The translations under genes and the position numbers were made by a program. A stretch of 64,000 nucleotides of DNA from Omphiscola glabra (lineage: Eukaryota; Mollusca; Gastropoda; Lymnaeidae). Shown here one piece after another: positions 21,594 through 32,464 of this stretch. Positions within the stretch are counted from its first letter, which is position 1. The number at the start of each line of letters is the position of its first letter. The stretch is taken from NCBI GenBank assembly GCA_964017045.1, contig OZ024804.1, forward strand, positions 26,700,348 to 26,764,347, in the 5' to 3' direction. The notes under the pieces are model-generated. The model made no database searches and was not told where the DNA came from. It saw only the letters and a program-made list of their open reading frames with translations.

Positions 21594-22013
21594 TTGGTAC
21601 ACGGGTACCAGAATTGAGAGGTTGGGATTAAAAAACTAGTTAAAATATTTTTGTTGGGTTTGTAAGACCAAATGAGGTATCAAAAGAAAGATAATTGAAT
21701 GTACTATACGTATGTAAACTTAATTTTTCATTTTAACTAAAATAAACTACTACAAATGACATCCGAATGGCATTAGTCAAAATGTACACGGACACGCAGC
21801 GCCTCCTTTTGGACCCGGGACACATTAAACTCAATGCTATTCGGATGTCATTTGTGGTAGTTTATTTTATTTAAAATGAAGAATTAAGATTTCAAACGTA
21901 TAGTACATTCAATTATCTTTCATTTGATACCTCATTTGGTCTTACAAACCCAACAAAAATAGTTTAAATCGTTTTTTTATCCCAACCTCTCAATTCTGGT
22001 AGCCGTGTACCAA
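21594..22013. mobile_element. Foldback miniature element with 181-bp arms
   Basis: Arms 21594-21774 and 21833-22013 are near-perfect inverted copies (outer end TTGGTACACGG, inner end AATGCCATTCGGATGTCATT) around a 58-bp GC-richer spacer. The outer tip TGGTACACGGGTACCA is itself nearly palindromic. No target duplication is evident. The transcript would form a long hairpin. Confidence 0.8.
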
Positions 22014-22048
22014 AAGCCACTTCGTTGTTTATTACTAAGATTCATATT

Positions 22049-22263
22049 GAACTGCCGATTTAGACACCAAGAGGAAATCTTTGAACAGTGTACATGTTAG
22101 TATGTTAAAGTTGAAGCTTGAAGGGAAAGTACGGGGCAATAAAAAGATAACGTCCCGACTGCAAGCAGACAAGACAAAACAAGATACAGTGAAGGATATT
22201 GATTTAGATCAAGTGATTGACAGGTGTGTTGCAGCTTTGAAGACCAGGAAAGGAAAATTTTAA
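22049..22263 (+). CDS. Possible terminal exon of an unknown gene
   Basis: From the acceptor-like GATTTAG at about 22049 a frame of about 64 codons runs to a stop at 22261-22263 with mixed, soluble composition rich in Lys and Asp (ending DLDQVIDRCVAALKTRKGKF). AATAAA overlaps the stop. No family is recognised and no upstream exon was found, so it may be a pseudogene piece. Confidence 0.25.
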
Positions 22264-22269
22264 ATAAAG

Positions 22270-22885
22270 TAAATTTAATGTAAAAAATAATATAACTTAA
22301 ACGTTGTTACAGTTCTGAAATACATTTACCTCCTGACCTGCAAATAATTTGTTTTTGTCATTGTTAAACTCTGGACTTATTTTAACAAAAAGAAAGCCAT
22401 CGTGGAAGTCGGGGGGACTGGGGGGTGACATCATGAGTTTACAGCACCGAGTGACACCAACCCTAGCTACGTCACTTGTTTGCTGTGCTGTTGATAAATA
22501 GTCCATTAAAGATTTCCTTCACACAACTGGGACGCATGAATTCATTTATTATTATTTAGACACCAACACCATTACCGTCCATAGCAGGGAAGTCATTTGG
22601 ATATGGTTTGGGGGGGGGGGGGGATTTTATCCCCCACCGTGAATTTGCAATTTTTTTTTTCCCTAGTAAGTATCAGTATCTAGGACAGAAGAAAATCAAA
22701 CGTAGCAGACAATAAATAAGGGGAAAAAAAGAACTGTTCGATCATTTAAACAATAGAAGACATCCATCATAATCTGACAATTATTATTTACATTGATATT
22801 GTCTAAGTAAGAATAGTTTTTGGAGGGAAAAGAAGAAAGAAAGGATTGTAGTAAACATTTTTGTTTAAAGCAGTTCACAACGTTA
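22270..22885. other. No feature apart from a poly-G run
   Basis: Unique-looking sequence with G-rich and T-rich runs around 22610-22665. No coding signal recognised. Confidence 0.5.
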
Positions 22886-22975
22886 TATGTTGTGCAGATC
22901 TAAGTATAAGTATGACGGGCGGACAGGGCTGTTCACGGACGTATATGTTGTGTAGATCTAAGTTTAAGCTTGATT
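22876..22975. repeat. Short direct duplication (~45 bp, two copies)
   Basis: Both copies carry CGTTATATGTTGTGCAGATC-like sequence (second: CGTATATGTTGTGTAGATC), followed by AAGT-TAAG. Confidence 0.7.
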
Positions 22976-23790
22976 GAGGGGGGGGGGGGGGCAGGGGGAT
23001 TCTAAAAGAACTAGTGGACTGGACTCAGCAAACTTGAGGAGAACAATCAAGTGTCAACAGATCTGGAGATGTGGGGTGGAGACAAAAATGCTATAGCTTT
23101 TTTGAATCACCCTTACACTGCTGCCAAGTGTCCGCTGTCCAAGAATTTGAAATCAACAATCAATTTTAAATAGTTTCTTGAATTTCCCGCTCTAAACATC
23201 TTAATTCCTTAATCTGACATTATAATAAGGCGGTTGAAGATTATAGCCCACCCTCCCCATTGAAAAAGTACCAGGCCCACCAGCATCCTCTGATGGAGTG
23301 TTTAGAGATTGATTATTTGGGGGGGGGGGGGTGTATAGTCTGTGAGGAAGTAAATGTTTCAATGTTAGGCAAGGGGCTTTTTTTTAAATTAGCTTTTCCA
23401 TTTCGAAAGAATAGTAAAACTTTTCATGGTCTCATGTGTGTGGGGTGGGGGGTGGGGGAGATAGGGCAAAAAGGGTTGAGGAAACAATGCCTTAATGGCA
23501 TGGCTATGTCATCACACGTGTTCATTTTTTTTAAAAATCTTGCCCCGTTCATTGCCTTGGCATTTAGATAACAGCGCCAATATGTGGGGACGGGATGCAC
23601 ATAATCTAATCAGGAGAGCCTTGTAATGTGCTCAAGGGCGGCAACTGTTTACTAGTACGTCTTTACGTGCGTCTTTTCAGAACTTTTTTTTTTGGGGTTT
23701 TTTTTTTTTTTTTTTTGTTGTTGTTATCTAACGCCATGCTACGGTTTATAACAGATTGGTTTTCTTTGGACACGACCAACACGGTGACGC
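22976..23790. other. Unassigned sequence rich in homopolymer G and T tracts
   Basis: G runs at about 22979, 23319 and 23442, T run at about 23698. No gene or repeat family recognised. Confidence 0.5.
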
Positions 23791-23804
23791 CTATAGCCGG
23801 GTTT

Positions 23805-23900
23805 CACAGCTTGGAATGCCCAAAGCTAGCATTTCATGGGGCCTAGAGCAGAGTTTCAAAGCCTGGAGTGCCCAAAGCTGGCATTTCATGGGTTGTGGGG
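23805..23900. repeat. ~50-bp direct duplication
   Basis: Two copies of TTGGAATGCCCAAAGCTAGC / CTGGAGTGCCCAAAGCTGGC, each followed by ATTTCATGGG. Confidence 0.75.
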
Positions 23901-24179
23901 GGAAAGAGGTTACAACGAGGAGACATGTACTTTATAAATTTATTATAAAATTGTTTATATATTTCTTTACTAACTAAACTTAACTGTAGGTAATAAGTCA
24001 AACGTTTCTTTTCCAAGTTTTTCAGTTTTCTTTGTTAAAAAAAAAGATGTCCATTTTTCCAAATTTTGAAAATGAATTTTTATTTTTGTAGGGACTTAGA
24101 GTCTTTGTCAAAAAACTTGTATGGGGTACAGAGTATAGAAAATGTTGACCTACACTGGACTAGAATGGAGAGGGGAAAA

Positions 24180-24300
24180 CCTAACGTCTGCTAATGTTAA
24201 AACTCGAAGGTTCTGAATAGTGTTCAATTCTTCCATCAGCTCCTTTGTTGGATCATAGCAAGCTACTGTTGCGTTTCTCTTTTTAACGTGGCCTCATTGC
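24180..24300 (-). pseudogene. Possible short LTR-retroelement pol remnant
   Basis: A minus-strand frame contains ATVACYDPTKEL, close to the A-YYDPTKEL block that opens the RNase H region of Ty3/gypsy-type polyproteins. The following residues do not continue the match. Very short and decayed, so a chance match is possible. Confidence 0.25.
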
Positions 24301-25140
24301 TCATTCTGGCCTGTGGCCCTGGTTACAACTATTTAAAATAAAACAACTCTCTACAACTCAAACCAGACCACCAAATATTTTGGTTTAAGAGTTCCTCGAA
24401 CGTTCATCCTGACACCCAATGATATTAGAAATGTTAAGGTTGTATCTGTTGTCAACGCCTCTATGTACTTCTGGATTGAGTAATTCGTCAAGTTCCCACA
24501 ACACGTTGCAATATGTCTTACCATTCCTAATATTACTGAATAACTCAAGTCCTTTTTCCTAATAACTATAACTTTAATAACCAATTACGAATACAGGCTT
24601 GAACTTCAATAGACACGTGAATGTATTATGATATAGCGCAGCTCGCAGTCAGACCTCGTAGAAACACATCTTACTGCCACAACGTTCCACTCAATACTGC
24701 CGCACGACTAAAACTTACGTCACAATACATACTAGACAATACGTCACAATTAGCATAAAAAAAATGCGTCATTCAGTCAAGCGCGGGAAGAGCGTTCATT
24801 AACTAATAAAAACTCTCTAACACACACCGCGCGTAATAAACATGACATTCAAACGCAACAATAACTAATGAACTCCCATACTTGACATCCGTCCCATTAG
24901 CGGCCGAGAGATTGGGGTGGTGGTTTTGGTGCGGGGGGGGGGATGGTGATCTTTTAGAGGGTTTGTTTTATCAGTCCAGTATCAGCAAAACCAATAACAG
25001 TAATGCCTGTCGATTCAAGGTCGTTGATAGTTACGCTTACATATTCAAGTGGGGATTGGGTTGGGGGGGGGGGGGATAGTTGAGACTTTGGAAACAAAAA
25101 AGTTATTCTTGTGGTGGGGTGGGGGTCTAAGACGAGCAAT
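24300..25140. other. No recognised feature
   Basis: Mixed sequence; 24600-24860 is less AT-rich, 24930 and 25060 carry poly-G runs. No gene recognised. Confidence 0.5.
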
Positions 25141-25144
25141 GTAG

Positions 25145-25480
25145 CGTGTATGGGGAATATAAGTATAAGTGCCAACCTGTAGGGTTTACCTGTACTTTAT
25201 ACGGTTTGTGTACGTTTGCTTAGTCGTACGACCAAACGGGCTTTCGTACGGTTTTTCACTGGATTTAGAACAGAATTATTTTTGCACACGACACAAATTC
25301 AAAACTGACAGTCCAAAAATTTCAATATTTAACATCAGGAAGCTTAAATCCTATTGGTCCGTTCAAAATAACCAAGTAGTTGTGGATCGGTAGGCCATCT
25401 TAATTTAGAAACTGACTTTCATTGTTATAATTCGTTTAAGCTAAGACAACGTGGGACGGTAGTACCGGTAACCATTAAAA
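25145..25480. repeat. Dispersed repeat, copy 2
   Basis: Same family as 9180-9480. This copy keeps one long open frame on the plus strand (25169-25393), but the two copies share too little peptide to name a protein. Confidence 0.6.
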
Positions 25481-25486
25481 GTGAAA

Positions 25487-25674
25487 GTAAACCTCAAACG
25501 TGACCAAGTTCATCAATATTTAATGTAAACCTCAAACGTGACCAGGTTCATCAATATTTAATGTAAACCTCAAACGTGACCAAGTTCATAAATATTTAAT
25601 GCAAATCTCAAACGTGACCAGGTTCATCAATATTTAATGTAAACCTCAAACGTGACCAGGTTCATCAATATTTA
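25487..25674. repeat. 38-bp minisatellite (5 copies)
   Basis: Unit contains ACCTCAAACGTGACCAGGTT and ATCAATATTTAAT, very uniform. Confidence 0.9.
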
Positions 25675-25689
25675 AATGGTGAAATGTGA

Positions 25690-26060
25690 GGCGTCGCCAA
25701 ATTTCGAAACAAAGAGTCGGGTCATTGATGTCAACCAGGGGCGTGTCAAGTGAGACCCTTCTGAACTCGGGACATGGTCTTTAATCTATAACGCCCTGCT
25801 TTTAAAAAGGTTCCAAACCGTCAGGTGGCACTGTCCGTGTGCGAGCTCTTGCACGTGTGTGACTACAAGAACAATCTAAATTTGGAATAACAAGGCCCCG
25901 CGAATGCTACACTATATAATTTAGCATGAAACCCCCCAACCCCTTTTTTATAAACCCCTACCCCTTTTTAATGAACTACCGCTCCTTTTAATACATTTTT
26001 TTTCTTTCGGTTTAAGTTAACCAAACGAAACTTAAAGTTTTATAAAGTCTACTTATAGCT
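25690..26060. other. No recognised feature
   Basis: Unique-looking sequence; a CAGGGGCGTG motif at about 25737 resembles a hAT terminus but no partner end is found. Confidence 0.4.
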
Positions 26061-26062
26061 TT

Positions 26063-26205
26063 ACACACACACAAACAAACACAAACACGCACATTCACAC
26101 AAAGAAACGCACAAACAAACACACACACGCATAAAAAAACACATTCACACAAACAAACACACACAAATTTAAAAAAAAACACACACGCACAAACACTCTC
26201 TTTAC
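26063..26205. repeat. Imperfect CA-rich microsatellite
   Basis: ACACAAAC-type repeats, interrupted by short A runs. Confidence 0.85.
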
Positions 26206-26439
26206 AGACACGCACAAAATTTAATATAAACTAAACAAAAGATCGCTGTGCAAATATTTTGGGACACCATATCTTCAAGGGCTCCACACACAAAAAAAAA
26301 CACACTTCCTTCACTGTCGTCTTCTCTCCTGACCTTGAAACAAGGAGTGTGGAACCTGGGCCTTTCTTAACCTCTAGAATATTTCTAACATTTGTGTATC
26401 TCGACATGCTTGGGAACGCGATTTGTGTTTAAGTATATG

Positions 26440-26441
<2 letters not shown>

Positions 26442-26481
<40 letters not shown>
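26442..26481. repeat. (AT)n microsatellite
   Basis: About 20 AT dinucleotides in a row. Confidence 0.95.
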
Positions 26482-26484
<3 letters not shown>

Positions 26485-26489
26485 GGTGC

Positions 26490-26790
26490 GGGGATGAATA
26501 GGAGGTTGGATAGAAGTGAATAGATTGTGGATAGTGTGTGGATAGTGGGTGGGTAAAGGGTGGAGAGTCGGTGGATATTATGTGATAGCTTGTGGGTAGG
26601 GGGTGTATATTGTGTTGATAGTGGATAGTTAGGGGGTGGATATGGATAGTGGATGGATAGCGTGTGGATAGGGGGTGGATATTGGATCGAAAGTGGGTGA
26701 ATAAGGGTGGATAGTGGGTCGATAGTGTGTGGAGAGTGGTGGATGGTGGCTGGATAGCGGGTTGATAGGGGTGGACAGTGGTTGCATATT
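26490..26790. repeat. Degenerate GGATAGTG-type simple repeat
   Basis: Irregular repeats of GTGGATAGTG-like octamers and decamers over 300 bp, strongly G-rich on the plus strand. Confidence 0.8.
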
Positions 26791-26799
26791 ACAATTACA

Positions 26800-27500
26800 A
26801 TTTGTGCTGGATTGTAATACATTTTGTTTTAATCCATGAAAGCATCGCCACGGTTTGAACATATTTTAAGTAACAGAAAATATTTCCGTGTCTTGTTTGG
26901 GGAAACACCGGTTTAAAAAATCCAGGATGTCTATTCCCACTGTATCGGGCATTACTAAGACGGTCGACTGCGCACACTTGGCCATGACAAGTTTTTGAAG
27001 ATGTTTCCACGATATAGAAAAAAATCAATCACTAGAAATGTTTAACACAAATAAAAGAACGTTTGATAAGCGGGTATATATTTAAACACTCGTGCATATT
27101 ACGTTACATAAAGGACTCTTATAAAGCACAGATACCTGCTGATTAATTTCAGCAATGAATTAGGTTACTGAGGAGAATTTACGATCCGGCGCCACACAGG
27201 TGGTTGGCCGTGTTTTTTTAGCGACAGGTTTAACGGAGAGGGTTGTACTGCGCTTATAACTGAATGATAGGTAGGTTTTTCATTCAGGGGCGAATCCATA
27301 CAAAAGAGGATACGGGACGGGGTATTGCCACAATTTACTTTTGAAAAAAATGGACTGTGAGGCGCGAGCTCTGGCGACATCCTTAAACCTACACCCCTCC
27401 ACTCCTTCACCCCTCCACCCCTATACACCTCCACCCCTACACCCCTCCACTACCTACACGACCGTCCCAGATCCCCATAGAGCCTAGGCTGACTCTCATT
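26800..27500. other. No recognised feature
   Basis: Unique-looking sequence; CACCCCT-rich stretch at 27395-27450. No coding signal recognised. Confidence 0.5.
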
Positions 27501-27508
27501 TTAATAGC

Positions 27509-27712
27509 AAGTAGTGCACTCAACAGTACAGTAGTACGCCCAACAGCAAGTAGTGTACTCTAAGTGTACCCAACATTACAGTAGTGCACCCAACAGTACA
27601 GTAGTACACCCAACAGTACAGTAGTTCACGAAAAAGTATAGTAGTGCACCCAACAGTACAGTAGTGCACCCAGCAGTACCGTAGTTCACCAAAAAGTACA
27701 GTAGCACAACCA
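27509..27712. repeat. 20-bp minisatellite (about 10 copies)
   Basis: Unit CAGTAGTGCACCCAACAGTA with variants. Confidence 0.9.
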
Positions 27713-27959
27713 ACAGAACCACGATATAACAACGTAAAGGTCGCATAAAGAGATCAATTGATTCTTATCTTAGCTATTATCCATACAGCCCTCTACAGAT
27801 AACAGCAGTGTTAACTAAGAAATAGATAGACCTAGTTCATTCACAGTGTATATTAAGATATTACAGCTGTACAAATACATAGTCATGATATTTAGTTTTA
27901 CAAACACATACTAATTCTATTAATAGTTGTAAAAAGTTAAAGTTCGAGAAAAAACATAT

Positions 27960-28118
27960 ACAGTAAAACAAAATAATGCGTTCAAAAAGAAATTTGACGC
28001 AAAATGTTAAGGTGTAAACTAAAAAAAAAGATTCGACCAAATTTCCGTTAGATCGAATTTCCGTCGATCAATTTTCCGTCGACGAAATTTTCTTTCGATC
28101 AAATTTCCCGATACGGTC
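27960..28118. repeat. Dispersed repeat with internal AATTTCCGTCGATC motif, copy 1
   Basis: Matches 37075-37228 almost throughout. Contains four or five successive GATCAAATTTCCGTC-like motifs that are near-palindromic around TCGA. Confidence 0.8.
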
Positions 28119-28120
28119 AA

Positions 28121-28345
28121 CACATGCATTCAAGTAACGTACTTTATAAGATTCCAAATTAGTGCAACCCCCCACCCCACCCCGTAGGCCAATCGCCCAT
28201 GAAATATATTAATATTCTAATATCCCACCCCCTTTACATCACAGATTTATTAAACCAAATATTTCCGTAAAACAAAATAAAATATTATGCACCAAACGCA
28301 TTTGGGGTAATTTTTTAAGAATCTCATTCAGCGCAGTTATCGTGA
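28121..28345. repeat. Dispersed repeat, copy 1 (relative of 46758-47034)
   Basis: Shared order: CTCAAGTAACG/ACTTT, CCCCACCCC, TTAATATTCTAA, AAACCAAATA, GCACCAAACGCA, GTTATCGTGAATTTTAT. Diverged, unknown family. Confidence 0.65.
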
Positions 28346-28927
28346 ATTTTATTTATCTGTTAGCGTTTGTGACATTGTTACATAGAGAGTTAGGTATTTT
28401 GATGATGACAAGACATCATTTTTCATAAATGTTTTACGTGCATCATACATGCCATGACTTACCCCACACAAGCGTCCTCTTCCGTTGACTTGGCTTTCTC
28501 CACTATGACGCTCTAGATTTAAATGCTCGGTGAGATAACCTTTTGTTATATCTGGACTGGGAAAGTTGAACGGGGTGGAAAAAGGGGTGGCACTGGTGTG
28601 GGAGGTTTGGACAAAAAAGGTGGGGGTTGGGTTTGTGGTGGTGGTGGGAGTAATTAATTTTGAATAAGTGTGGGGGGGAAGGGAGGGAGTATCAACGTCA
28701 TTGCTTAGTGTCAAAGTTCATTTCTTACGGCGAGGTCTGGGGTAAGACGAAAGACGACGGTCCTGGTGTGGGCGGAGCTTAAGTCCTAGGCTAACAGATA
28801 ATCTGTTGATCTACCTTTCTGGGGCCTAGTGTGGCAGCGGTGTCCCTCAACGTGGGCCCCCAGGGTATCAGCGTGACTTATTTAGGGACAAGTAAGGAAA
28901 GGTGTGACATTACGGTTTGCGTGTAGG

Positions 28928-29069
28928 CAGGGGCGTCGCCAGAAGGGTGCGCAGATTGCTGACCACAACTGTAGATACCATAAGTTTGAGAAACTCGAAT
29001 TTGACTTTTGATTTTAAGAATAATTAACATTTGAAACGAGGATGACAAAACCCCTTATCACGCCCCTGG
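28928..29069. mobile_element. Possible hAT-type miniature element
   Basis: Starts CAGGGGCGTCGCCAG and ends CACGCCCCTG, a typical hAT-type terminal pair. A weak 8-bp flank match (GCGTGTAG, GAATGTAG) is the only target-duplication evidence. Confidence 0.4.
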
Positions 29070-29398
29070 GAATGTAGTGAGATGTAGAGTATCATGCTCG
29101 AAAGATTGGGTCATCTGATGTCTCGTCTGTCTTGGGTGTGGAATGTGGTTTTCAACGTGAGGTCACAGCAAGATTTTCTCGGAAGTCGTAAACGCAGCAC
29201 CGCCATACTGCACTGAAACACTTGGGGTTTCACCATGTGCCCCACGATTCCAGGGACCATAAGCTGTGTTAGTATACATTCTGAGAGTTCTCTCCCTACA
29301 CCGTACACCCTGCAGGGAAGTAGCATGGTGTTTTCTGTACTTCAATAAACCCTAAGACAGGGGCGTAACAATAAAAACATGGTCATTAGCACTTTTAT

Positions 29399-29661
29399 TT
29401 CCAAGGGGGTATTCCAAGGGAGTGTTCTAATTGGGTATTCCAAGGAGGTATTCCAAGGAAATATTCCAAGGAGGTGTTCCAAGTGGGTATTCCAAGTGGG
29501 TATTCCAAGGAGGTATTCCAAAGGGGTATTCCAAGGTGGTGTTCCAAGTGGGTATTCCAAGTGGGTGTTCCAAGTGGGTATTCCAAGTGGGTATTCCAAG
29601 GAGGTATTCCAAAGGAGTATTCCAAGGAGGTGTTCCAAGTGGGTATTCCAAGGGGGTATTT
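29399..29661. repeat. 13-bp minisatellite (about 20 copies)
   Basis: Unit CCAAGTGGGTATT with AGGAGG and AAGGGG variants. Since 13 is not a multiple of three and has no stop, all frames stay open and give spurious WNTHLEYPLGIP-type peptides. Confidence 0.92.
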
Positions 29662-29892
29662 CACCAAAGTTGTTGTTTTTTCCACTTATTTTAATGTTAT
29701 TTAAACGTTGCTGGGCCCATAAAGTCGACCGTAACAGATTTGTATGCCCTACTCAACCTACTGGACAAAGTGGCATTGCCTTGGGGCAGCGGGGGCAGCT
29801 TGAGATATTATCATGCCAACTTCGCTCAAGTTAAAATATTTCCAGTTTTTGAATTGCATTTATCGAAGAAAATAATACTGCAACCCATTTTA

Positions 29893-30604
29893 ATGGTCAC
29901 ATGTTTTTGAAATGCCCAAGAGGCATTAAATGGTCACATGTTTTTGAAATGCCCAAGAGGCATTAAACGGTCACATGTTTTTGAAATGCTCAAGAGGCAT
30001 TAAACGGTCACATGTTTTTGAAATGCCCAAGAGGCATTAAATGGTCACATGTTTTTGAAATGCCCAAGAGGCATTAAACGGTCACATGTTTTTGAAATGC
30101 CCAAGAGGCATTAAACGGTCACATGTTTTTGAAATGCCCAAGATGCATTAAATGGTCACATGTTTTTGAAATGCACAAGAGGCATTAAAAGGTCACATGT
30201 TTTTGAAATGCCCAAGAGGCATTAAATGGTCACATGTTTTTGAAATGCCCAAGAGGCATTAAACGGTCACATGTTTTTGAAATGCCCAAGAGGCATTAAA
30301 TGGTCACATGTTTTTCAAATGCCCAAGAGGCATTAAACGGTCACATGTTTTTGAAATGCCCAAGAGGCATTAAATGGTCACATGTTTTTGAAATGCCCAA
30401 GAGGCATTAAACGGTCACATGTTTTTGAAATGCCCAAGAGGCATTAAATGGTCACATGTTTTTGAAATGCCCAAGAGGCATTAAATGGTCACATGTTTTT
30501 GAAATGCCCAAGAGGCATTAAACGGTCACATGTTTTTGAAATGCCCAAGAGGCATTAAACGGTCACATGTTTTTGAAATGCCCAAGAGGCAGTAGATGGT
30601 CACC
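29893..30604. repeat. 37-bp minisatellite (about 19 copies)
   Basis: Unit contains GGTCACATGTTTTTGAAATG and CCCAAGAGGCATTAAAC. The last position alternates between T and C (AAATGG or AAACGG), giving two unit types intermixed along the array. Confidence 0.95.
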
Positions 30605-30609
30605 CGAAA

Positions 30610-30955
30610 ACAATTTGAAGTCTAGAAAGTATTACGCATAGCAAAGAAGTGCACTACTTAGAAAGCCCTGGACTTCAGTTATATGTTTTAATTACCCAAG
30701 TATTTAAATTTTGAGAATCACTGATTTAAAAAAAACACTTCATTATTTACTTGAAGTAAATTTTTATCTTTGTACAAAGACTCTTCACTGATAGATCGAT
30801 AGATAAAAGAACCGTAGGAATATGTAGCCGGATAGCCCAGGCCTTTGCATGTCTGGTGTACAGGATAACAGTGGCGTCAATAAATGAGATAAAGAGTAGA
30901 TGACTTACAGCATAATTGGACGTAAATGGGGACGTTAAAGATCCCGATTTTTTAA
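30610..30955. other. No recognised feature
   Basis: Unique-looking spacer between two arrays. Confidence 0.4.
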
Positions 30956-31007
30956 CATTTGTTTTTTACATTAGAAAAGTGGAATTCTTCAAAGTTAAAA
31001 AACAAAA

Positions 31008-31352
31008 ATAAAGATCTGGGTGAGATGTTCAATAAAGATCTGGGTGACATGTTAAAGAAAGATCTGGGTGAGATGTTAAATAAAGATCTGAGTGAGATGT
31101 TAAATAAAGATCTGGGTGATATGTTAAATAAAGATCTGGGTGAGATGTTAAATAAAGATCTTGGTGAGATGTTAAATAAAGATCTGGGTGAGATGTTAAA
31201 TGAAGATCAGGGTGAGATGTTAAATAAAGATCAGGGTGAGATGTTAAATAAAGATCTGGGTGAGATGTTAAACAAAGATCTGGGTGAGATGTTAAATAAA
31301 GATATGAGTGACATGTTAAATAAAGATCTGAGTGACATGTTAAATAAAAATC
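31008..31352. repeat. 24-bp minisatellite, left half (about 14 copies)
   Basis: Unit containing AAAGATCTGGGTGAGATG. The same array resumes at 32067 beyond a retrotransposon fragment. The open frame across it (KDLGEMLN repeats) continues into the retrotransposon by chance. Confidence 0.93.
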
Positions 31353-32066
31353 TGTGTGTGACGTCAAATCAAAGTGTAGAGAAAGTAGAGACATATAAGA
31401 ACTTAGGTGTCACCATTAATAATAAGCTAGCATGGCATGAGCACGGCCAAATGCTGTATTAAAAATTCAACCAAAGACTTTTCTACCTTAAAAAAAACTG
31501 CACTATTTCGGCTTCAACAAACAATTCGTTAACTTACTCTATTGTGCAACAAATGGAAGCCTACTTAAATTCAGTATCGCCTGCTGGTCTGGGAATTCAA
31601 CGAATGATATTAAATACCGCATAAATCGACTAATCAAGAAAGCTAGGAACAAAACACAAACAAAACATCCTGCACTTGAAGAACTATTTGAAGAAAGATG
31701 TTACTGTAAAACTAAACACATTTTGGATGATACTTCCCACCCTCTTCATCACAGATACTTAGGATAGGCCCGTTCGGGACAAATTCTTTCCGTCAGGGCG
31801 AGGACTGAAAGATACAAAAATTCTTTTGTTTCCCAATCTGTATGAATTCACCAGCGTGCTCCCCCAGAAGTCACAAATCTTAATGAGAACAAACAAGTCC
31901 CTCATATGGCGAGAGAATTCACCGAATGGCTGTTTTTTTTTTTTTACTAGTGAAATAACGCCATATAAATGTCTTGCAAATTGTTTTATTCATGTGCTGG
32001 AAATGTGCAATGCAATCAAAAAACATTTCCATTTGTTTGGATCCATAAAAGAATCTTATCTTATCT
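31353..32066 (+). pseudogene. 3' fragment of a non-LTR retrotransposon inside the 24-bp array
   Basis: The frame SVEKVETYKNLGVTINNKL is the conserved block after the reverse transcriptase fingers and palm in CR1/Jockey-type elements. It is followed, after stops and shifts, by QRLFYLKK, an LEELFEERC block and a SHPLHHRYL block. The 3' end GAATCTTATCTTATCT is a tail typical of such elements. It is 5'-truncated, carries several stops and is inactive. The 24-bp unit flanks both ends. Confidence 0.8.
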
Positions 32067-32462
32067 AAATAAAGATCTGGGTGAGATGTTAAATAAAGAT
32101 CTGGGTGAGATGTTAAATAAAGATCTGGGTGAGATTTTAAATAAAGATCTAGTGAGATGTTAAATAAAGATCTGGATGATATATTAAATAAAGATCTGGG
32201 TGAGATGTTAAATAAAGATCTGGGTGAGATGTTAAATAAAGATCTGGGTGAGATGTTAAATAAAGATCTGGGTGAGATGTTAAATAAAGATCTGGTGAGA
32301 TGTTGAATAAAGTATGGGTGAGATGTTAAATAAAGATCTGGGTGAGATGTTAAATAAAGATCTGGGTGAGATGTTAAATAAAGATCTGGGTGAGATGTTA
32401 ATAAAGATCTGGTGAGATGTTAAATAAAGATCTGGGTGAGATAGAGATATTAAATAAAAATC
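32067..32462. repeat. 24-bp minisatellite, right half (about 17 copies)
   Basis: Same unit as 31008-31352, with several 1-2 base deletions. Confidence 0.93.
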
Positions 32463-32464
32463 TG

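Noticed and set aside
28349..28714. 121-codon minus-strand frame rich in Thr and Pro
   Set aside because: No ATG at its start, low-complexity part arises from GTGGTGG/GGTGGG runs, and its end overlaps a dispersed repeat region.
29893..30604. CRISPR-like regular repeats
   Set aside because: Units are head to tail without unique spacers and the DNA is eukaryotic.
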